A stretch of 64,000 nt of DNA from Bradyrhizobium diversitatis. GTDB lineage: Bacteria > Pseudomonadota > Alphaproteobacteria > Rhizobiales > Xanthobacteraceae. The number at the start of each line of letters is the position of its first letter. The stretch's first letter is position 1. This document shows positions 42,420 to 51,182 of this stretch, piece after piece. The notes beneath the pieces were generated by a model. The model saw only the letters and a list, made by a program, of their open reading frames with translations. It was not told where the DNA came from and searched no databases. The DNA is taken from NCBI RefSeq assembly GCF_016031635.1, contig NZ_JACEGD010000009.1, positions 40,001 to 104,000 on the forward strand, read 5' to 3'. The position numbers and the translations under genes are program-made.

Positions 42420-42561
42420 TCTCGTGCCCCGGACGCAGCGCAGCACGTAGTGATGCGCTGCTGAGCCGGGGCCCATATCTCGGTGTCGCACCGTGCTGCT
42501 GTCTGGGCCCCGGCTCTGCAGCGCACCGCAAGAGCGCCGCGCTGCGTCCGGGGCACGAGAG
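42420..42561. repeat. Dispersed palindromic intergenic repeat (family B, copy 2)
   Basis: TCTCGTGCCCCGGACGCAGC at one end and its complement GCTGCGTCCGGGGCACGAGA at the other, with GAGCCGGGGCCCA / TGGGCCCCGGCTC in the middle. Nearly perfect 20-base outer arms. Confidence 0.85.
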
Positions 42562-42570
42562 TTCAGAAGC

Positions 42571-43005
42571 TCACCGCCCCGCGCGCGTCCAGGTTTCACC
42601 GCCAAAGAGCGCCCCGAGGCAGCCTTCGACCCGCAGCGAGTCCGCGCCCGTCAGGCTAATGTTGCTCGCATAGGTGCTGCCATCGTCGGCGTTGTAGATC
42701 TGCCCCGACCATTTGTTCAGTCCCGCCGGCTCCATGCCGCTGAACAAGGGCAGGCCGATTATCGGACGCCTGGCGAGTGCGGGATTGGGATTCTTGCTGT
42801 CGGTGGCGGGCTGGCCGGTCGAAGTATCATAGGGCTCGCGCAGCCAGACGATGTGGCCGCAGATGCCGCCGCCGCATTTGCTGATCTTCACGCGCGCATC
42901 GCCCGCCTGCGTGAGCCAGGTCCCGTCGGCGCTCTGCGCACGAGCGGCAGATGTGCCAAGCAACGCGGCGAAGAGGACGATGAGAGCTGCGAATCTGGAC
43001 GTCAT
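42571..43005 (-). CDS. DUF2147 domain-containing exported protein
   Basis: 144 residues with signal peptide (MTSRFAALIVLFAALLGTSA, cleavage near ARA-QS). DUF2147 hallmarks: DGTWLTQAGDARVKISKCGG, GHIVWLREPYD, LPLFSGMEPAGLNKWSGQIY and ADDGSTYASNISLTGADSLR. Predicted periplasmic lipocalin-like beta fold; role unknown. A conserved pair of cysteines (CGGGIC) can form a disulphide. Confidence 0.9.
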   Translation of the reverse strand: MTSRFAALIVLFAALLGTSAARAQSADGTWLTQAGDARVKISKCGGGICGHIVWLREPYDTSTGQPATDSKNPNPALARRPIIGLPLFSGMEPAGLNKWSGQIYNADDGSTYASNISLTGADSLRVEGCLGALFGGETWTRAGR

Positions 43006-43110
43006 GGAAGGCCCCGAAAATGGAGCGCCTCCATAGCAGCCCGGCAGGATAGTGCAACGCCGGCCGGAATCACTTTCCTGCGTTCAACGGCCTGAACGTT
43101 TTGCCTGCGC

Positions 43111-44496
43111 TCATTTGCCCCATCGCACGAAGGCGACCGAGGCCGCGGTCGACAGCCCGAACGCCACCATGGCGCCGCCGACCAGCGCGAACAGGGTCCA
43201 GGCCGGAGCTTGCGCGGTCATGAGTCCGACGCCGCCGATCGCGACGATCAGGAGTCGTGCAGTGGACGCGAGTACGGGGCCGCCGACGCGTGCGGCGCCC
43301 TGCGAGGAGAAGTAAAGCGACACGCCCATTCCGAAGAACACGAAGGCCGGACCTGCCCAGTGGAAATAGCTGTGCGCGGCGGCGGTGACGCCGGGATCCC
43401 GCGTGAAGAGCCCGACCCACAGCGACGGAGCGAGCGCAACAGTGAGGCCGATCAGGCCGACCGTGAGTCCGGAGGCCGCAGCCGCCGTCCAGGCCACACG
43501 CCGCGCGCGCTTCACATGTCCGGCGCCGATCGCCATGCCGACCATCGGCACCGAGGCGATGCCGAAGGCGAAGGTGATCGGGATCAGCAAAAATTCCAGC
43601 CGCGATCCGATGCCGTAGCCTGCCAGCATCTCGGTGCCGAAGGTCGCGAGAATCTTCGTGAAGATCAGGATGGTGAGCACGGTCTGGAGCGGCGACAAAC
43701 AGGCCACCGCGCCGACCTTGAGGATGTCCAGGAACATCGCGCGCTCGAAATGAAACGCGCGGATATCGAGCGGCAGCCGGCTGCGCCCGGACAGCAGATA
43801 CCAGAGGAAGTAGATCGCCGCGCAGCTGAACGCGATCAGCTGGCCGCTCGCGACACCCGGCATGCCGAATTGCGGCACGCCGAACAGGCCGAGCCCGAGC
43901 GTGCCGCCGAGCGCGATCTGGAGTACGCTCGCTCCGATCAGAATCATCGAGGGCAGGCGCATGTCGCCGGTGCCGCGGATCACCGAGGCCAGCGTGTTGA
44001 CGAGCCAGATCGCGACCGCGCCGGAGAACAGCACCTGCGAATAGCCGCTGGCTTCCTCGAGCACCTGCTCGCGCCCGCCGAGCAGCGCGAAGAAGGAGCG
44101 GCCGAAGACGAGCATCGTCACCGTGAAGAACAGCCCGCCGCAGAGGCCGATGATGGCGGCATGCAGCGCCAGCGTCGCGGCGCGGTCGCGATTCCCTGCA
44201 CCGAGCGCGCGGCTGATCGCGGAGGAGACGCCGCCGCCCATCGCGCCGGCGCTCATCATCTGCGTCAGCATCGCGAACGGAAACACCAGTGCGATCGCGG
44301 CGAGCGGAATGGTGCCGAGCCGGCCGATATAGGAGGTCTCGGCCACTGCAACGAGCGCGCTGCCGACCATCGCGATCATGTTGGGGATCGCGAGCCGCAG
44401 CAGCGTCGGCAGGATCGGCGCGGTCAGGAGGCTGGCGATGGGGGAGGCGACCGGCGCAACCGGCGGGACGGCGTCTGCTGTGGCGTCGATCGTCAT
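43111..44496 (-). CDS. MATE family efflux transporter
   Basis: 461 residues from ATG at 44496 (GTG at 44502 possible). Twelve membrane segments are predictable, in two similar halves; motifs LLTAPILPTLLRLAIPNMIA, GTIPLAAIALVFPFAMLTQM and GMPGVASGQLIAFSCAAIYF are typical. It extrudes cationic drugs or metabolites in exchange for Na+ or H+ across the inner membrane. No adjacent regulator; a GNAT gene follows upstream on the same strand. Confidence 0.95.
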   Translation of the reverse strand: MTIDATADAVPPVAPVASPIASLLTAPILPTLLRLAIPNMIAMVGSALVAVAETSYIGRLGTIPLAAIALVFPFAMLTQMMSAGAMGGGVSSAISRALGAGNRDRAATLALHAAIIGLCGGLFFTVTMLVFGRSFFALLGGREQVLEEASGYSQVLFSGAVAIWLVNTLASVIRGTGDMRLPSMILIGASVLQIALGGTLGLGLFGVPQFGMPGVASGQLIAFSCAAIYFLWYLLSGRSRLPLDIRAFHFERAMFLDILKVGAVACLSPLQTVLTILIFTKILATFGTEMLAGYGIGSRLEFLLIPITFAFGIASVPMVGMAIGAGHVKRARRVAWTAAAASGLTVGLIGLTVALAPSLWVGLFTRDPGVTAAAHSYFHWAGPAFVFFGMGVSLYFSSQGAARVGGPVLASTARLLIVAIGGVGLMTAQAPAWTLFALVGGAMVAFGLSTAASVAFVRWGK

Positions 44497-44577
44497 GTTC
44501 ACCGGGCGGAATATTAAATGATGGCCGACATATTATAAGGCCTGCGGCAGCCGGCGCAGCCCTCGCTCACGCAGGGC

Positions 44578-45105
44578 TCACCATGGCAGGCCGCATAGGT
44601 CGATCGTGCCCAGCGTCGGCGCGCGCACGATGTCGAAGACGTAGGGCGCCATGTAGTCGAAGCGGATCCGCCCCTCCGGCTGCTCGCAATAGACCTCGCC
44701 CTTGAAGCGCTGCCATTTGCGGGCCTCGTAGAACGCGAAATTGTGCGGCTCGCAGAACAGCAGGCCGAAGCGGACCGCCTCGTTGGCGCGCATGGTATGC
44801 ACCGCCGCATCGATCGCGATGGTCGCGTAGCCGCGGCCGCGCCGGTCCTCCCGCGTGGAGACGCCGCCGATGCCGCCGACGTGAACCTTCTGTCCGTTCC
44901 AGCTGATGGTCCGGAAGTAGATGCCGACATGGCAGACGAGACCGTCCTCGGGCGTCTCGAGCAGCACGCGGAGATCGGCATTGGCCCATTTGACGTGAGC
45001 CCAGGACTTGCCTGCGACCAACTGCGGTGCCCAGACCGCCTGAAGCAGCGGCTCGGCAATCTGCCACGAGGCGTCGCCGTTCAAAATGTCGATCTCGATG
45101 CTCAT
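44578..45105 (-). CDS. GNAT family N-acetyltransferase
   Basis: 175 residues. The acetyl-CoA binding segment VHVGGIGGVSTREDRRGRGY has the R-R-G-x-G-Y type pyrophosphate loop (RRGRGYA), preceded by a beta-strand core (CHVGIYFRTISWNG) and followed by FGLLFCEPHNFAFYEARKW. Closest in layout to AAC(2')-like and NodA-like acyltransferases, but no specific substrate can be given. Starts 600 bp upstream of the MATE gene on the same strand. Confidence 0.85.
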   Translation of the reverse strand: MSIEIDILNGDASWQIAEPLLQAVWAPQLVAGKSWAHVKWANADLRVLLETPEDGLVCHVGIYFRTISWNGQKVHVGGIGGVSTREDRRGRGYATIAIDAAVHTMRANEAVRFGLLFCEPHNFAFYEARKWQRFKGEVYCEQPEGRIRFDYMAPYVFDIVRAPTLGTIDLCGLPW

Positions 45106-45348
45106 GGCGTGCTCCTTCGCAACTCCGTTCCTTGGCGCGTCAGTTCTGTCTTAAGCGCTTCAAAGGCAATGATATTTCCCGGCGCCCGCAGGCCCGATCG
45201 ACGGCGGCCGGTTGCGATGAATTTGTGCATCGGACAAGGCTCGCCCGGTCACGCCTTTTCGTAAATTCTCAGGTATTTAATGACGGCGGAACCTTCTATA
45301 AGGGGTGACCGTTAGAACTCGTTCCCCACCAGTTGCGGACAAGAACCC

Positions 45349-45945
45349 ATGACCTTTACGCTGCCCCCACTCCCTTACGCCTATGACGCCCTCGGCCAGT
45401 ATATGTCGAAGGAGACGCTGGAATATCATCACGACAAGCATCATCAGGCCTACGTCACCAACGGCAACAACGCGCTCAAGGGAACCGAATGGGAAGGCAA
45501 GTCCCTTGAAGAGATCGTCAAGGGCTCGTTCGGCAAGAACCCTGCGGTGTTCAACAATGCCGGCCAGCACTACAACCACATCCACTTCTGGAGCTGGATG
45601 AAGCCAAATGGCGGCGGCACCAAGCTGCCGGGCAAGCTCGAGAAGAAGATCAACGAGGACCTCGGCGGCTTCGAGAAGTTCAAGACCGACTTCCAGGCGG
45701 CCGGCGTCGGCCAGTTCGGCTCCGGCTGGTGCTGGCTCCAGGTCAAGAACGGCAAGCTCGAAATCTCCAAGACCCCGAATGGCGAGAATCCACTGGTGCA
45801 CGGCGCCACCCCGATTCTCGGCTGCGACGTCTGGGAGCACTCCTACTACATCGACTATCGCAACCGTCGCCCCGACTATCTCAAGGCGTTCGTCGAGAAC
45901 CTCGTGAACTGGGACTACGTGGAGTCCCTGTTCGAGAAGGCGTGA
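45349..45945 (+). CDS. sodB: Superoxide dismutase, Fe-type
   Basis: 198 residues. All metal ligands are visible: His27 in EYHHDKHHQAY, a second His in NNAGQHYNHIHFW, and the Asp and third His in CDVWEHSYYIDYRN. GSGWCWL and the QFGSGW segment fit the Fe/Mn family; the iron form is favoured by overall length and the NAGQHYNH context. It disproportionates superoxide in the cytoplasm. The gene is single, with a dispersed repeat just after the stop. Confidence 0.96.
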   Translation: MTFTLPPLPYAYDALGQYMSKETLEYHHDKHHQAYVTNGNNALKGTEWEGKSLEEIVKGSFGKNPAVFNNAGQHYNHIHFWSWMKPNGGGTKLPGKLEKKINEDLGGFEKFKTDFQAAGVGQFGSGWCWLQVKNGKLEISKTPNGENPLVHGATPILGCDVWEHSYYIDYRNRRPDYLKAFVENLVNWDYVESLFEKA

Positions 45946-45946
45946 G

Positions 45947-46050
45947 TATCATTCCGGGGCGCGCGAAGCGCGAGCCCGGAATCCATTTATCCGTTCGGGT
46001 GACGCCCGATGGATTCCGGGCTCGGCGCTGATGCGCCGCCCCGGAATGAC
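45947..46050. repeat. Dispersed palindromic intergenic repeat (family E, copy 3)
   Basis: TATCATTCCGGGGCGCGCGA at the left and GCGCCGCCCCGGAATGAC at the right, inner arms GCCCGGAATCCAT / ATGGATTCCGGGC. It begins 2 bases after the sodB stop and may shape its transcript end. Confidence 0.8.
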
Positions 46051-46134
46051 AAAGAGGCGGTCGCATCAGCGGCTGCCTTTTTGCTGTGCGGAATTGCCCT
46101 GCACGGTGCGCGTATCGGCCTGTGATCGTTCCGT

Positions 46135-46809
46135 TTGCATCGCCCGGCCGGCGCTCCTAATCAGAACGGGCCATCCCCTCGAGCCGACCCGAGCCCGTTG
46201 TCAGAACCTTCCCCGAAAGACCCGGCGCCTGCCGAGGACGCAGACTCCGAGCCGCGGCCGGGGCGTGTGCGCAAGCCGATCGGCTGGTCGACCATCATCA
46301 TTGCGGTCCTGGTGGCGGTGAGCGCGGGACTGGTCTGGCGGCGTGACGGTGCCGACGGCGTCCTCGACATCCTGACCCACGATCTCTCGTTGTTCTCAGG
46401 CATCCTGCCGCGCGTGCTCGCGGGCTGCCTGCTCGGGGCCTTCATCTCGGAAATCCTGCCGCACGAAAAGGTCTCGCGCTCGCTGGGGCCGAAATCCGGC
46501 CTGATGGGGCTTCTGATCGGCACCGCCTTCGGCGCGATCCTGCCCGGTGGTCCCTTCACCGCCTATCCGGTCGCGAGCGCGTTGCTCGCGGTCGGCGCCG
46601 ATTTCGGCGCCACCATCGCCATGGTCGTGAGCTGGACGCTGATCGGCTATGGCCGGGCGGTCGCCTGGGAGATCCCGATCATGGGCACCGACTTCACGCT
46701 GTGGCGGATCGTCATCTCGCTGCCGCTGCCGGTGCTGGCGGGTGCCCTCGGCCGCTTCGTCTATGTCAGGCTCTATCCGAAGCCGCTCGCGAAGGACGAC
46801 GAGAATTGA
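46135..46809 (+). CDS. Half-size permease of the UPF0718/ArsP-like family, first subunit
   Basis: 224 residues if TTG at 46135 starts it; TTG at 46198 is an alternative. After a long proline-rich N-terminal tail come five predicted membrane segments (IIIAVLVAVSAGLVW, then VLAGCLLGAFISEIL). A conserved-looking SGLMGLLIGTAFGAILPGGP loop is followed by YPVASALLAVGADFGATIAM. In single-chain ArsP-like permeases a comparable motif occurs in each half; here each half has its own gene. It overlaps the next gene by 4 bases (TTGA). Confidence 0.7.
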   Translation: MHRPAGAPNQNGPSPRADPSPLSEPSPKDPAPAEDADSEPRPGRVRKPIGWSTIIIAVLVAVSAGLVWRRDGADGVLDILTHDLSLFSGILPRVLAGCLLGAFISEILPHEKVSRSLGPKSGLMGLLIGTAFGAILPGGPFTAYPVASALLAVGADFGATIAMVVSWTLIGYGRAVAWEIPIMGTDFTLWRIVISLPLPVLAGALGRFVYVRLYPKPLAKDDEN

Positions 46810-47306
46810 GCGCGGCGCTTCTGATCGACATCCTGTTGTGGGGCTCGGTGCTGGGCGTCGGCCTGATCGCGTTCCGCCGCGGCCCTGCCGTGTTCATGGC
46901 CTCGCTGCGCGAAGGCTCGATGGACTTCATCAACATCGTGCCGCGGATCGCGCTGGGTGTGATCGGCTCCGGGTACATCGCCGCCATCATCCCGCAGGAG
47001 GTGATCACCGGCTGGCTGGGCCCGGACAGCGGCTGGCTCGGGGTCGCAACTGCCGTGGTCGCCGGCGCGGCCACGCCCGGTGGTCCCGTGATCGGCTTCT
47101 CCATCGGCACCGTGGCGCTGAAGTCCGGCGGCGGGATGCCCCAGGTGGTTGCCTATGTCGTCGCCTGGGCGCTGTTCGCTTTTCAGCGCGTGATTTTGTG
47201 GGAAATCCCGTTCATGCCGGCCCGTTTCGTCTGGTTCCGCTGTGCCGTGTCCGTGCCATTCCCGTTCGTGGCCGCCGCGATCGCGATGGTGATCGGCAAG
47301 CCCTGA
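46806..47306 (+). CDS. Half-size permease of the UPF0718/ArsP-like family, second subunit
   Basis: 166 residues starting with TTG at 46806, inside the stop of the preceding gene. Same architecture as its neighbour: IDILLWGSVLGVGLIAFRRG, then VVAGAATPGGPVIGFSIGTV and WALFAFQRVILWEIPFMPAR, with a PGGP motif at the same relative place. The pair probably forms a heterodimer in the membrane. Its substrate is unknown; proximity to the zinc operon makes a metal or metalloid possible. Confidence 0.75.
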   Translation: MSAALLIDILLWGSVLGVGLIAFRRGPAVFMASLREGSMDFINIVPRIALGVIGSGYIAAIIPQEVITGWLGPDSGWLGVATAVVAGAATPGGPVIGFSIGTVALKSGGGMPQVVAYVVAWALFAFQRVILWEIPFMPARFVWFRCAVSVPFPFVAAAIAMVIGKP

Positions 47307-47326
47307 GCCCGGCGTGGACAGAGGTG

Positions 47327-47343
47327 ATGTTATAATATAACGT
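47327..47343. promoter_or_regulatory. Zur-like operator of the zinc uptake operon
   Basis: ATGTTATAATATAACGT, with the near-perfect palindrome GTTATAATATAAC at its centre, 7 bases upstream of the His-rich protein start. This closely resembles alphaproteobacterial Zur boxes. It also contains TATAAT, so Zur binding would block the promoter. It is placed just before the znu genes, as expected for repression by zinc. Confidence 0.75.
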
Positions 47344-47350
47344 TCTCGGC

Positions 47351-47587
47351 ATGGTTCCCGCCGCATCCCGCGCCCAGCATCATGACCATGTCCAGGGCCA
47401 CGCCCTTGGCCACGGGCATTCGCATGGGCACGACCACAGCCATGCCCATGTTCATGATGCGACGTCTCCGCATCCGGCCCAGGCGGCGCGCTGGTCGATC
47501 CTGCGCATGACCGTGGCAGGCCGCCTCGCGGCCGCGGCCGCCGTTTGTGCCGTGCTCTGGGGCATCGTTTTTCTGGCGATGAGGTGA
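47351..47587 (+). CDS. His-rich small membrane protein leading the znu operon
   Basis: 78 residues. An N-terminal region with about ten histidines in HDHVQGHALGHGHSHGHDHS and HAHVHD, followed by one membrane segment (RLAAAAAVCAVLWGIVFLAM). The first gene after the Zur-like box, and its TGA is 2 bases before the znuC ATG, so it is part of the operon. It may buffer zinc at the membrane; no family recognised. Confidence 0.8.
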   Translation: MVPAASRAQHHDHVQGHALGHGHSHGHDHSHAHVHDATSPHPAQAARWSILRMTVAGRLAAAAAVCAVLWGIVFLAMR

Positions 47588-47589
47588 GG

Positions 47590-48345
47590 ATGGCGGCGCT
47601 GCATTTCCACAACGTCACGCTGGGCTATGACCGTCATCCGGCGGTGCACCATCTCAGCGGCGAGGTCGCCGCGGGTGCACTTGTCGCCGTGATCGGCCCG
47701 AACGGCGCCGGCAAGTCGACCCTGCTGCGCGGCATCGTCGGCATCCTCAAACCGCTCGATGGCACCATCCATCTCGGCGGCCTCGATGCCCGCGACATCG
47801 CCTATCTGCCGCAGAGCGCGGAGATCGACCGCAGCTTCCCGATCTCGGTGTTCGATTTCGTCGGCACCGGGCTGTGGCGCGCCACCGGTCTGTTCGGTGG
47901 CATCGGCAGGGCCGCGCGCGAGAAAATCCTCGGCGCGATCGCCTCCGTCGGCCTCAATGGATTCGAGAACCGTCCGATCGGCACGCTCTCGGGCGGCCAG
48001 ATGCAGCGCGTGCTGTTCGCGCGCGTGCTGCTCCAGGATGCGAGCCTGATCGTGCTCGACGAGCCCTTCAACGCCATCGACACCAAGACCACGGCCGATC
48101 TGCTCGCGCTGGTGAAACGATGGCAGGGCGAAGGCCGCACCGTGCTCGCCGCGCTGCATGACATGGAGATGGTGCGCAACCATTTCAGCGACACGCTGGT
48201 GCTGGCGCGCGGCCCCGTGGCATGGGGCCCGACCGCTGAGGTGCTGACGCCGGAAAACCTGATCGTCGCGATGCGGATGTGCGAGGCCTTCGACGACAGC
48301 GCCGCCGCCTGCGCGGCCGATGATGTCAGCTCGCGGGCGGCTTGA
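47590..48345 (+). CDS. znuC: Zinc ABC transporter ATP-binding protein
   Basis: 251 residues. Walker A GPNGAGKSTLLRGIVG near 37-52, Q-loop YLPQSAEID, signature LSGGQMQRVLFARVLL near 135, Walker B LIVLDEPFNAID and switch histidine in ALHDMEM. Powers metal import together with the permease and binding protein encoded downstream. Follows the His-rich gene by 2 bases with GAGGTGAGG immediately before the ATG. Confidence 0.93.
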   Translation: MAALHFHNVTLGYDRHPAVHHLSGEVAAGALVAVIGPNGAGKSTLLRGIVGILKPLDGTIHLGGLDARDIAYLPQSAEIDRSFPISVFDFVGTGLWRATGLFGGIGRAAREKILGAIASVGLNGFENRPIGTLSGGQMQRVLFARVLLQDASLIVLDEPFNAIDTKTTADLLALVKRWQGEGRTVLAALHDMEMVRNHFSDTLVLARGPVAWGPTAEVLTPENLIVAMRMCEAFDDSAAACAADDVSSRAA

Positions 48346-48351
48346 TATCCG

Positions 48352-49221
48352 ATGATCCATGACGTGCTGATCGGTCCGTTCACCGAATTCGAGTTCATGC
48401 GGCGGGCGCTCGCCGCCGTGATTGCGCTGGCATTGGCGGGCGCGCCGATCGGCGTATTCCTGATGCTGCGACGGATGAGCCTCGTCGGCGATGCCATGGC
48501 GCACGCCATCCTGCCCGGCGCGGCCGTCGGATTCCTGCTCTCGGGCCTCAGTCTGTTCGCGATGACGGCCGGTGGCCTCATCGCCGGCTTTGCAGTCGCG
48601 ATCCTCGCCGGCGTGGTCGCGCGCTCGACCGGGCTGAAGGAGGACGCGTCGCTTGCGACTTTCTATCTGGCCTCGCTCGCGCTCGGCGTCACCATCGTCT
48701 CGATCAAGGGCACGAATATCGACCTGCTGCACGTGCTGTTCGGCAACATCCTCGCAATGGACGATCAGACGCTGCTGGTCGTCGCCTTCAATGCCACCGT
48801 GACGCTGCTGGTGCTCGCGGTGATCTATCGCCCGCTGGTGATCGAGAGCGTCGACCCCTTGTTCTTGCGCACCGTGAGCCGCGCCGGCGGCCCCGCGCAT
48901 CTCGCCTTCCTCGCGCTCGTTGTCATCAACCTCGTCAACGGCTTTCAGGCGCTCGGCACGCTGCTTGCGGTCGGACTCATGATCCTGCCCGCGGGCATCG
49001 CCCGGTTCTGGTCGCGCGATCTGACCACGATGATCTGCATCGCCGTCGTTGCCGCCGCGGTCTCGGGCTATGCGGGGCTCGTGCTGTCGTTCCAGACCCG
49101 TGTGCCGTCAGGCCCGGCCATCATCCTCGTGGCGACGATGCTCTACATCGTCTCCGTCCTGTTCGGCCGCGTCGGCGGCATCGTCCGGCAACTGTTTCCC
49201 GGCCGGCACCTGGAAGCATGA
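48352..49221 (+). CDS. znuB: Zinc ABC transporter permease
   Basis: 289 residues, eight predicted membrane segments. Family markers: RRMSLVGDAMAHAILPGAAV near 40-59, FYLASLALGVTIVSIKG and NGFQALGTLLAVGLMILPAG. It forms the membrane channel for zinc uptake. Starts 6 bases after znuC, and its TGA overlaps the next ATG (ATGA). Confidence 0.93.
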   Translation: MIHDVLIGPFTEFEFMRRALAAVIALALAGAPIGVFLMLRRMSLVGDAMAHAILPGAAVGFLLSGLSLFAMTAGGLIAGFAVAILAGVVARSTGLKEDASLATFYLASLALGVTIVSIKGTNIDLLHVLFGNILAMDDQTLLVVAFNATVTLLVLAVIYRPLVIESVDPLFLRTVSRAGGPAHLAFLALVVINLVNGFQALGTLLAVGLMILPAGIARFWSRDLTTMICIAVVAAAVSGYAGLVLSFQTRVPSGPAIILVATMLYIVSVLFGRVGGIVRQLFPGRHLEA

Positions 49222-50087
49222 CGATGCGACTCATCCTTCTTTGTGCGCTGTTGCTGATCGCCGCGCCGCTGCATGCCGCCGAGCGGCTCAACGTCGTCGC
49301 GAGCTTCTCGATCCTCGGCGATTTCGTCCGCAACGTCGGTGGTGACCGCATCAATCTGACGACGCTGGTCGGCGCGGACGGCGACGTCCACGTCTACACG
49401 CCGGCCCCGGCCGATGCGAAGCGGGTCGCGGATGCAAGGCTCGTCATCGTCAATGGACTCGGCCTCGAGGGCTGGCTGCCGCGTCTCGTCCAATCCTCCG
49501 GCAGCAAGGCAACGGTCGTCGTTGCCAGTGCCGGCATCGCGCCTCTGAAGCTTGGCTCAGCCGCGGATCCCCATGCCTGGCAGTCTGTCCCGAACGCCAG
49601 GATCTACGTGACCGACATCGCCAATGCGTTGGCCGCCGCCGTCCCGGCTGAGGCGGACTTCTTCCGCACTCAGGCCAAGGCCTATCTGGAAAAGCTCGAA
49701 ACGCTGGACCGCGATATCCGCGACGCCGTGGCGAAGATCCCGCCGGACCGGCGCAAGGTGATCTCCACCCACGACGCTTTCGGCTATTTTTCCGCCGAAT
49801 ACGGTATCCGGTTCATCGCCCCCCTGGGCGTCTCCACGGAAACCGAACCCAGCGCGCGCGACATCGCGGCCATCATCAGCCAGATCAAGGCCCAGAAAAT
49901 TCCGGCCGTATTCCTGGAAAATATCAGCGACGACCGCCTGATCCGCCGGATCGCGGCCGAGAGCGGCGCCAAGGTCGGCGGGACCCTGATTTCGGACGGT
50001 TTGACCGGCGAAAAGGGGCCTGCACCCACTTACATTGACATGGTCAGGCACAATATAAAGGCCCTGACCAGCGCGCTTGACCATTAG
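49218..50087 (+). CDS. znuA: Zinc ABC transporter substrate-binding protein
   Basis: 289 residues with signal peptide (MTMRLILLCALLLIAAPLHA). Cluster A-I metal-binding ligands are placed as usual: His58 in GDVHVYTP, His119 in DPHAW, His185 in STHDAFGYF and Asp260 in SDGL. It lacks the large His-rich loop often seen in ZnuA, so the metal could be Mn as well; the Zur-like box and COG0523 neighbour favour Zn. Periplasmic. Overlaps znuB by 4 bases. Confidence 0.92.
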   Translation: MTMRLILLCALLLIAAPLHAAERLNVVASFSILGDFVRNVGGDRINLTTLVGADGDVHVYTPAPADAKRVADARLVIVNGLGLEGWLPRLVQSSGSKATVVVASAGIAPLKLGSAADPHAWQSVPNARIYVTDIANALAAAVPAEADFFRTQAKAYLEKLETLDRDIRDAVAKIPPDRRKVISTHDAFGYFSAEYGIRFIAPLGVSTETEPSARDIAAIISQIKAQKIPAVFLENISDDRLIRRIAAESGAKVGGTLISDGLTGEKGPAPTYIDMVRHNIKALTSALDH

Positions 50088-50141
50088 GGCAGGGGCCACC
50101 CCGCCTCGCGTCGCGCGACAAGCCCGAAGTCCGGAGTTGTT

Positions 50142-51182
50142 ATGTCTGAAGCGACCGCCCAAAAGATTCCCGTGACTGTCCTGACCGGCTATCTCGGGGC
50201 CGGCAAGACCACGCTCCTGAACCGTATCCTGTCCGAAAACCACGGCAAGAAGTACGCCGTCATCGTCAACGAATTCGGCGAGATCGGCATCGACAACGAC
50301 CTCATCATCGGCGCCGATGAGGAAGTGTTCGAGATGAACAATGGTTGCATCTGCTGCACCGTGCGCGGCGACCTCGTCCGCATCATGGACGGACTGATGA
50401 AGCGCAAGGGCAAGTTCGACGCCATCATCGTCGAGACCACCGGCCTTGCCGATCCCGCGCCAGTCGCGCAGACCTTCTTTGTCGACGAGGACGTGCAGAA
50501 GAACGCGCGGCTCGACGCGGTCGTCACGGTCGCCGACGCCAAATGGCTGTCCGACCGGCTCAAGGATGCACCCGAGGCCAAGAATCAGATCGCCTTTGCC
50601 GACGTGATCGTCCTGAACAAGACCGACCTCGTCTCCAAGGGCGAGCTTGCCGAGGTCGAGGCCCGCATTCGCGGCATCAACCCCTATGCGAAACTTCACC
50701 GCACCGAGCGCTGCTCGGTCGCCCTGGCCGACGTGCTCGACCGCGGCGCGTTCGACCTCGACCGCATCCTCGACATCGAGCCGGACTTCCTGGAGGCCGA
50801 CGATCATGACCATGATGATCACCATCACGGCCACGACCATCACCACCATGATCACGGCCACGGCCTGAAGCACTATCACGACGAGGAAATGCAGTCGCTC
50901 TCGCTCAAGACCGACAAGCCGCTCGATCCGAACGTGTTCATGCCCTGGCTCCAGAATCTGGTGCAGGTCGAGGGCGGCAAGATCCTGCGCTCGAAGGGCA
51001 TCCTCGCGTTTCACGACGACGACGACCGCTACGTCTTCCAGGGCGTCCACATGATGCTGGAGGGCAACCACCAGCGGAAGTGGAAGGAGGGCGAGCCGCG
51101 CGAGAGTCGTCTCGTTTTCATCGGCCGCGAATTGCCGGAAGAGGCCATCCGCAAGGGTTTCGAGAGCTGCATCGTCTCGTGA
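50142..51182 (+). CDS. COG0523/CobW-family GTPase, putative zinc metallochaperone
   Basis: 346 residues. Walker A GYLGAGKTTLLNRIL near 11-25, the metal-binding CxCC in NGCICCTVRGDLVR near 68, the guanine-specific NKTD near 150. A 25-residue run of His/Asp (HDHDDHHHGHDHHHHDHGHG region, about 223-247) is a metal-binding linker, followed by a C-terminal CobW domain (DPNVFMPWLQNLVQ). Zinc-delivering members are induced when zinc is scarce. It lies 54 bp after znuA, and the WD40 gene starts on its last base. Confidence 0.93.
   Translation: MSEATAQKIPVTVLTGYLGAGKTTLLNRILSENHGKKYAVIVNEFGEIGIDNDLIIGADEEVFEMNNGCICCTVRGDLVRIMDGLMKRKGKFDAIIVETTGLADPAPVAQTFFVDEDVQKNARLDAVVTVADAKWLSDRLKDAPEAKNQIAFADVIVLNKTDLVSKGELAEVEARIRGINPYAKLHRTERCSVALADVLDRGAFDLDRILDIEPDFLEADDHDHDDHHHGHDHHHHDHGHGLKHYHDEEMQSLSLKTDKPLDPNVFMPWLQNLVQVEGGKILRSKGILAFHDDDDRYVFQGVHMMLEGNHQRKWKEGEPRESRLVFIGRELPEEAIRKGFESCIVS

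Noticed and set aside
44578..45105. GNAT protein as a NodA-type nodulation gene
   Set aside because: Only general acyltransferase layout is shared; no nod genes or nod box lie nearby, and key NodA segments are absent.
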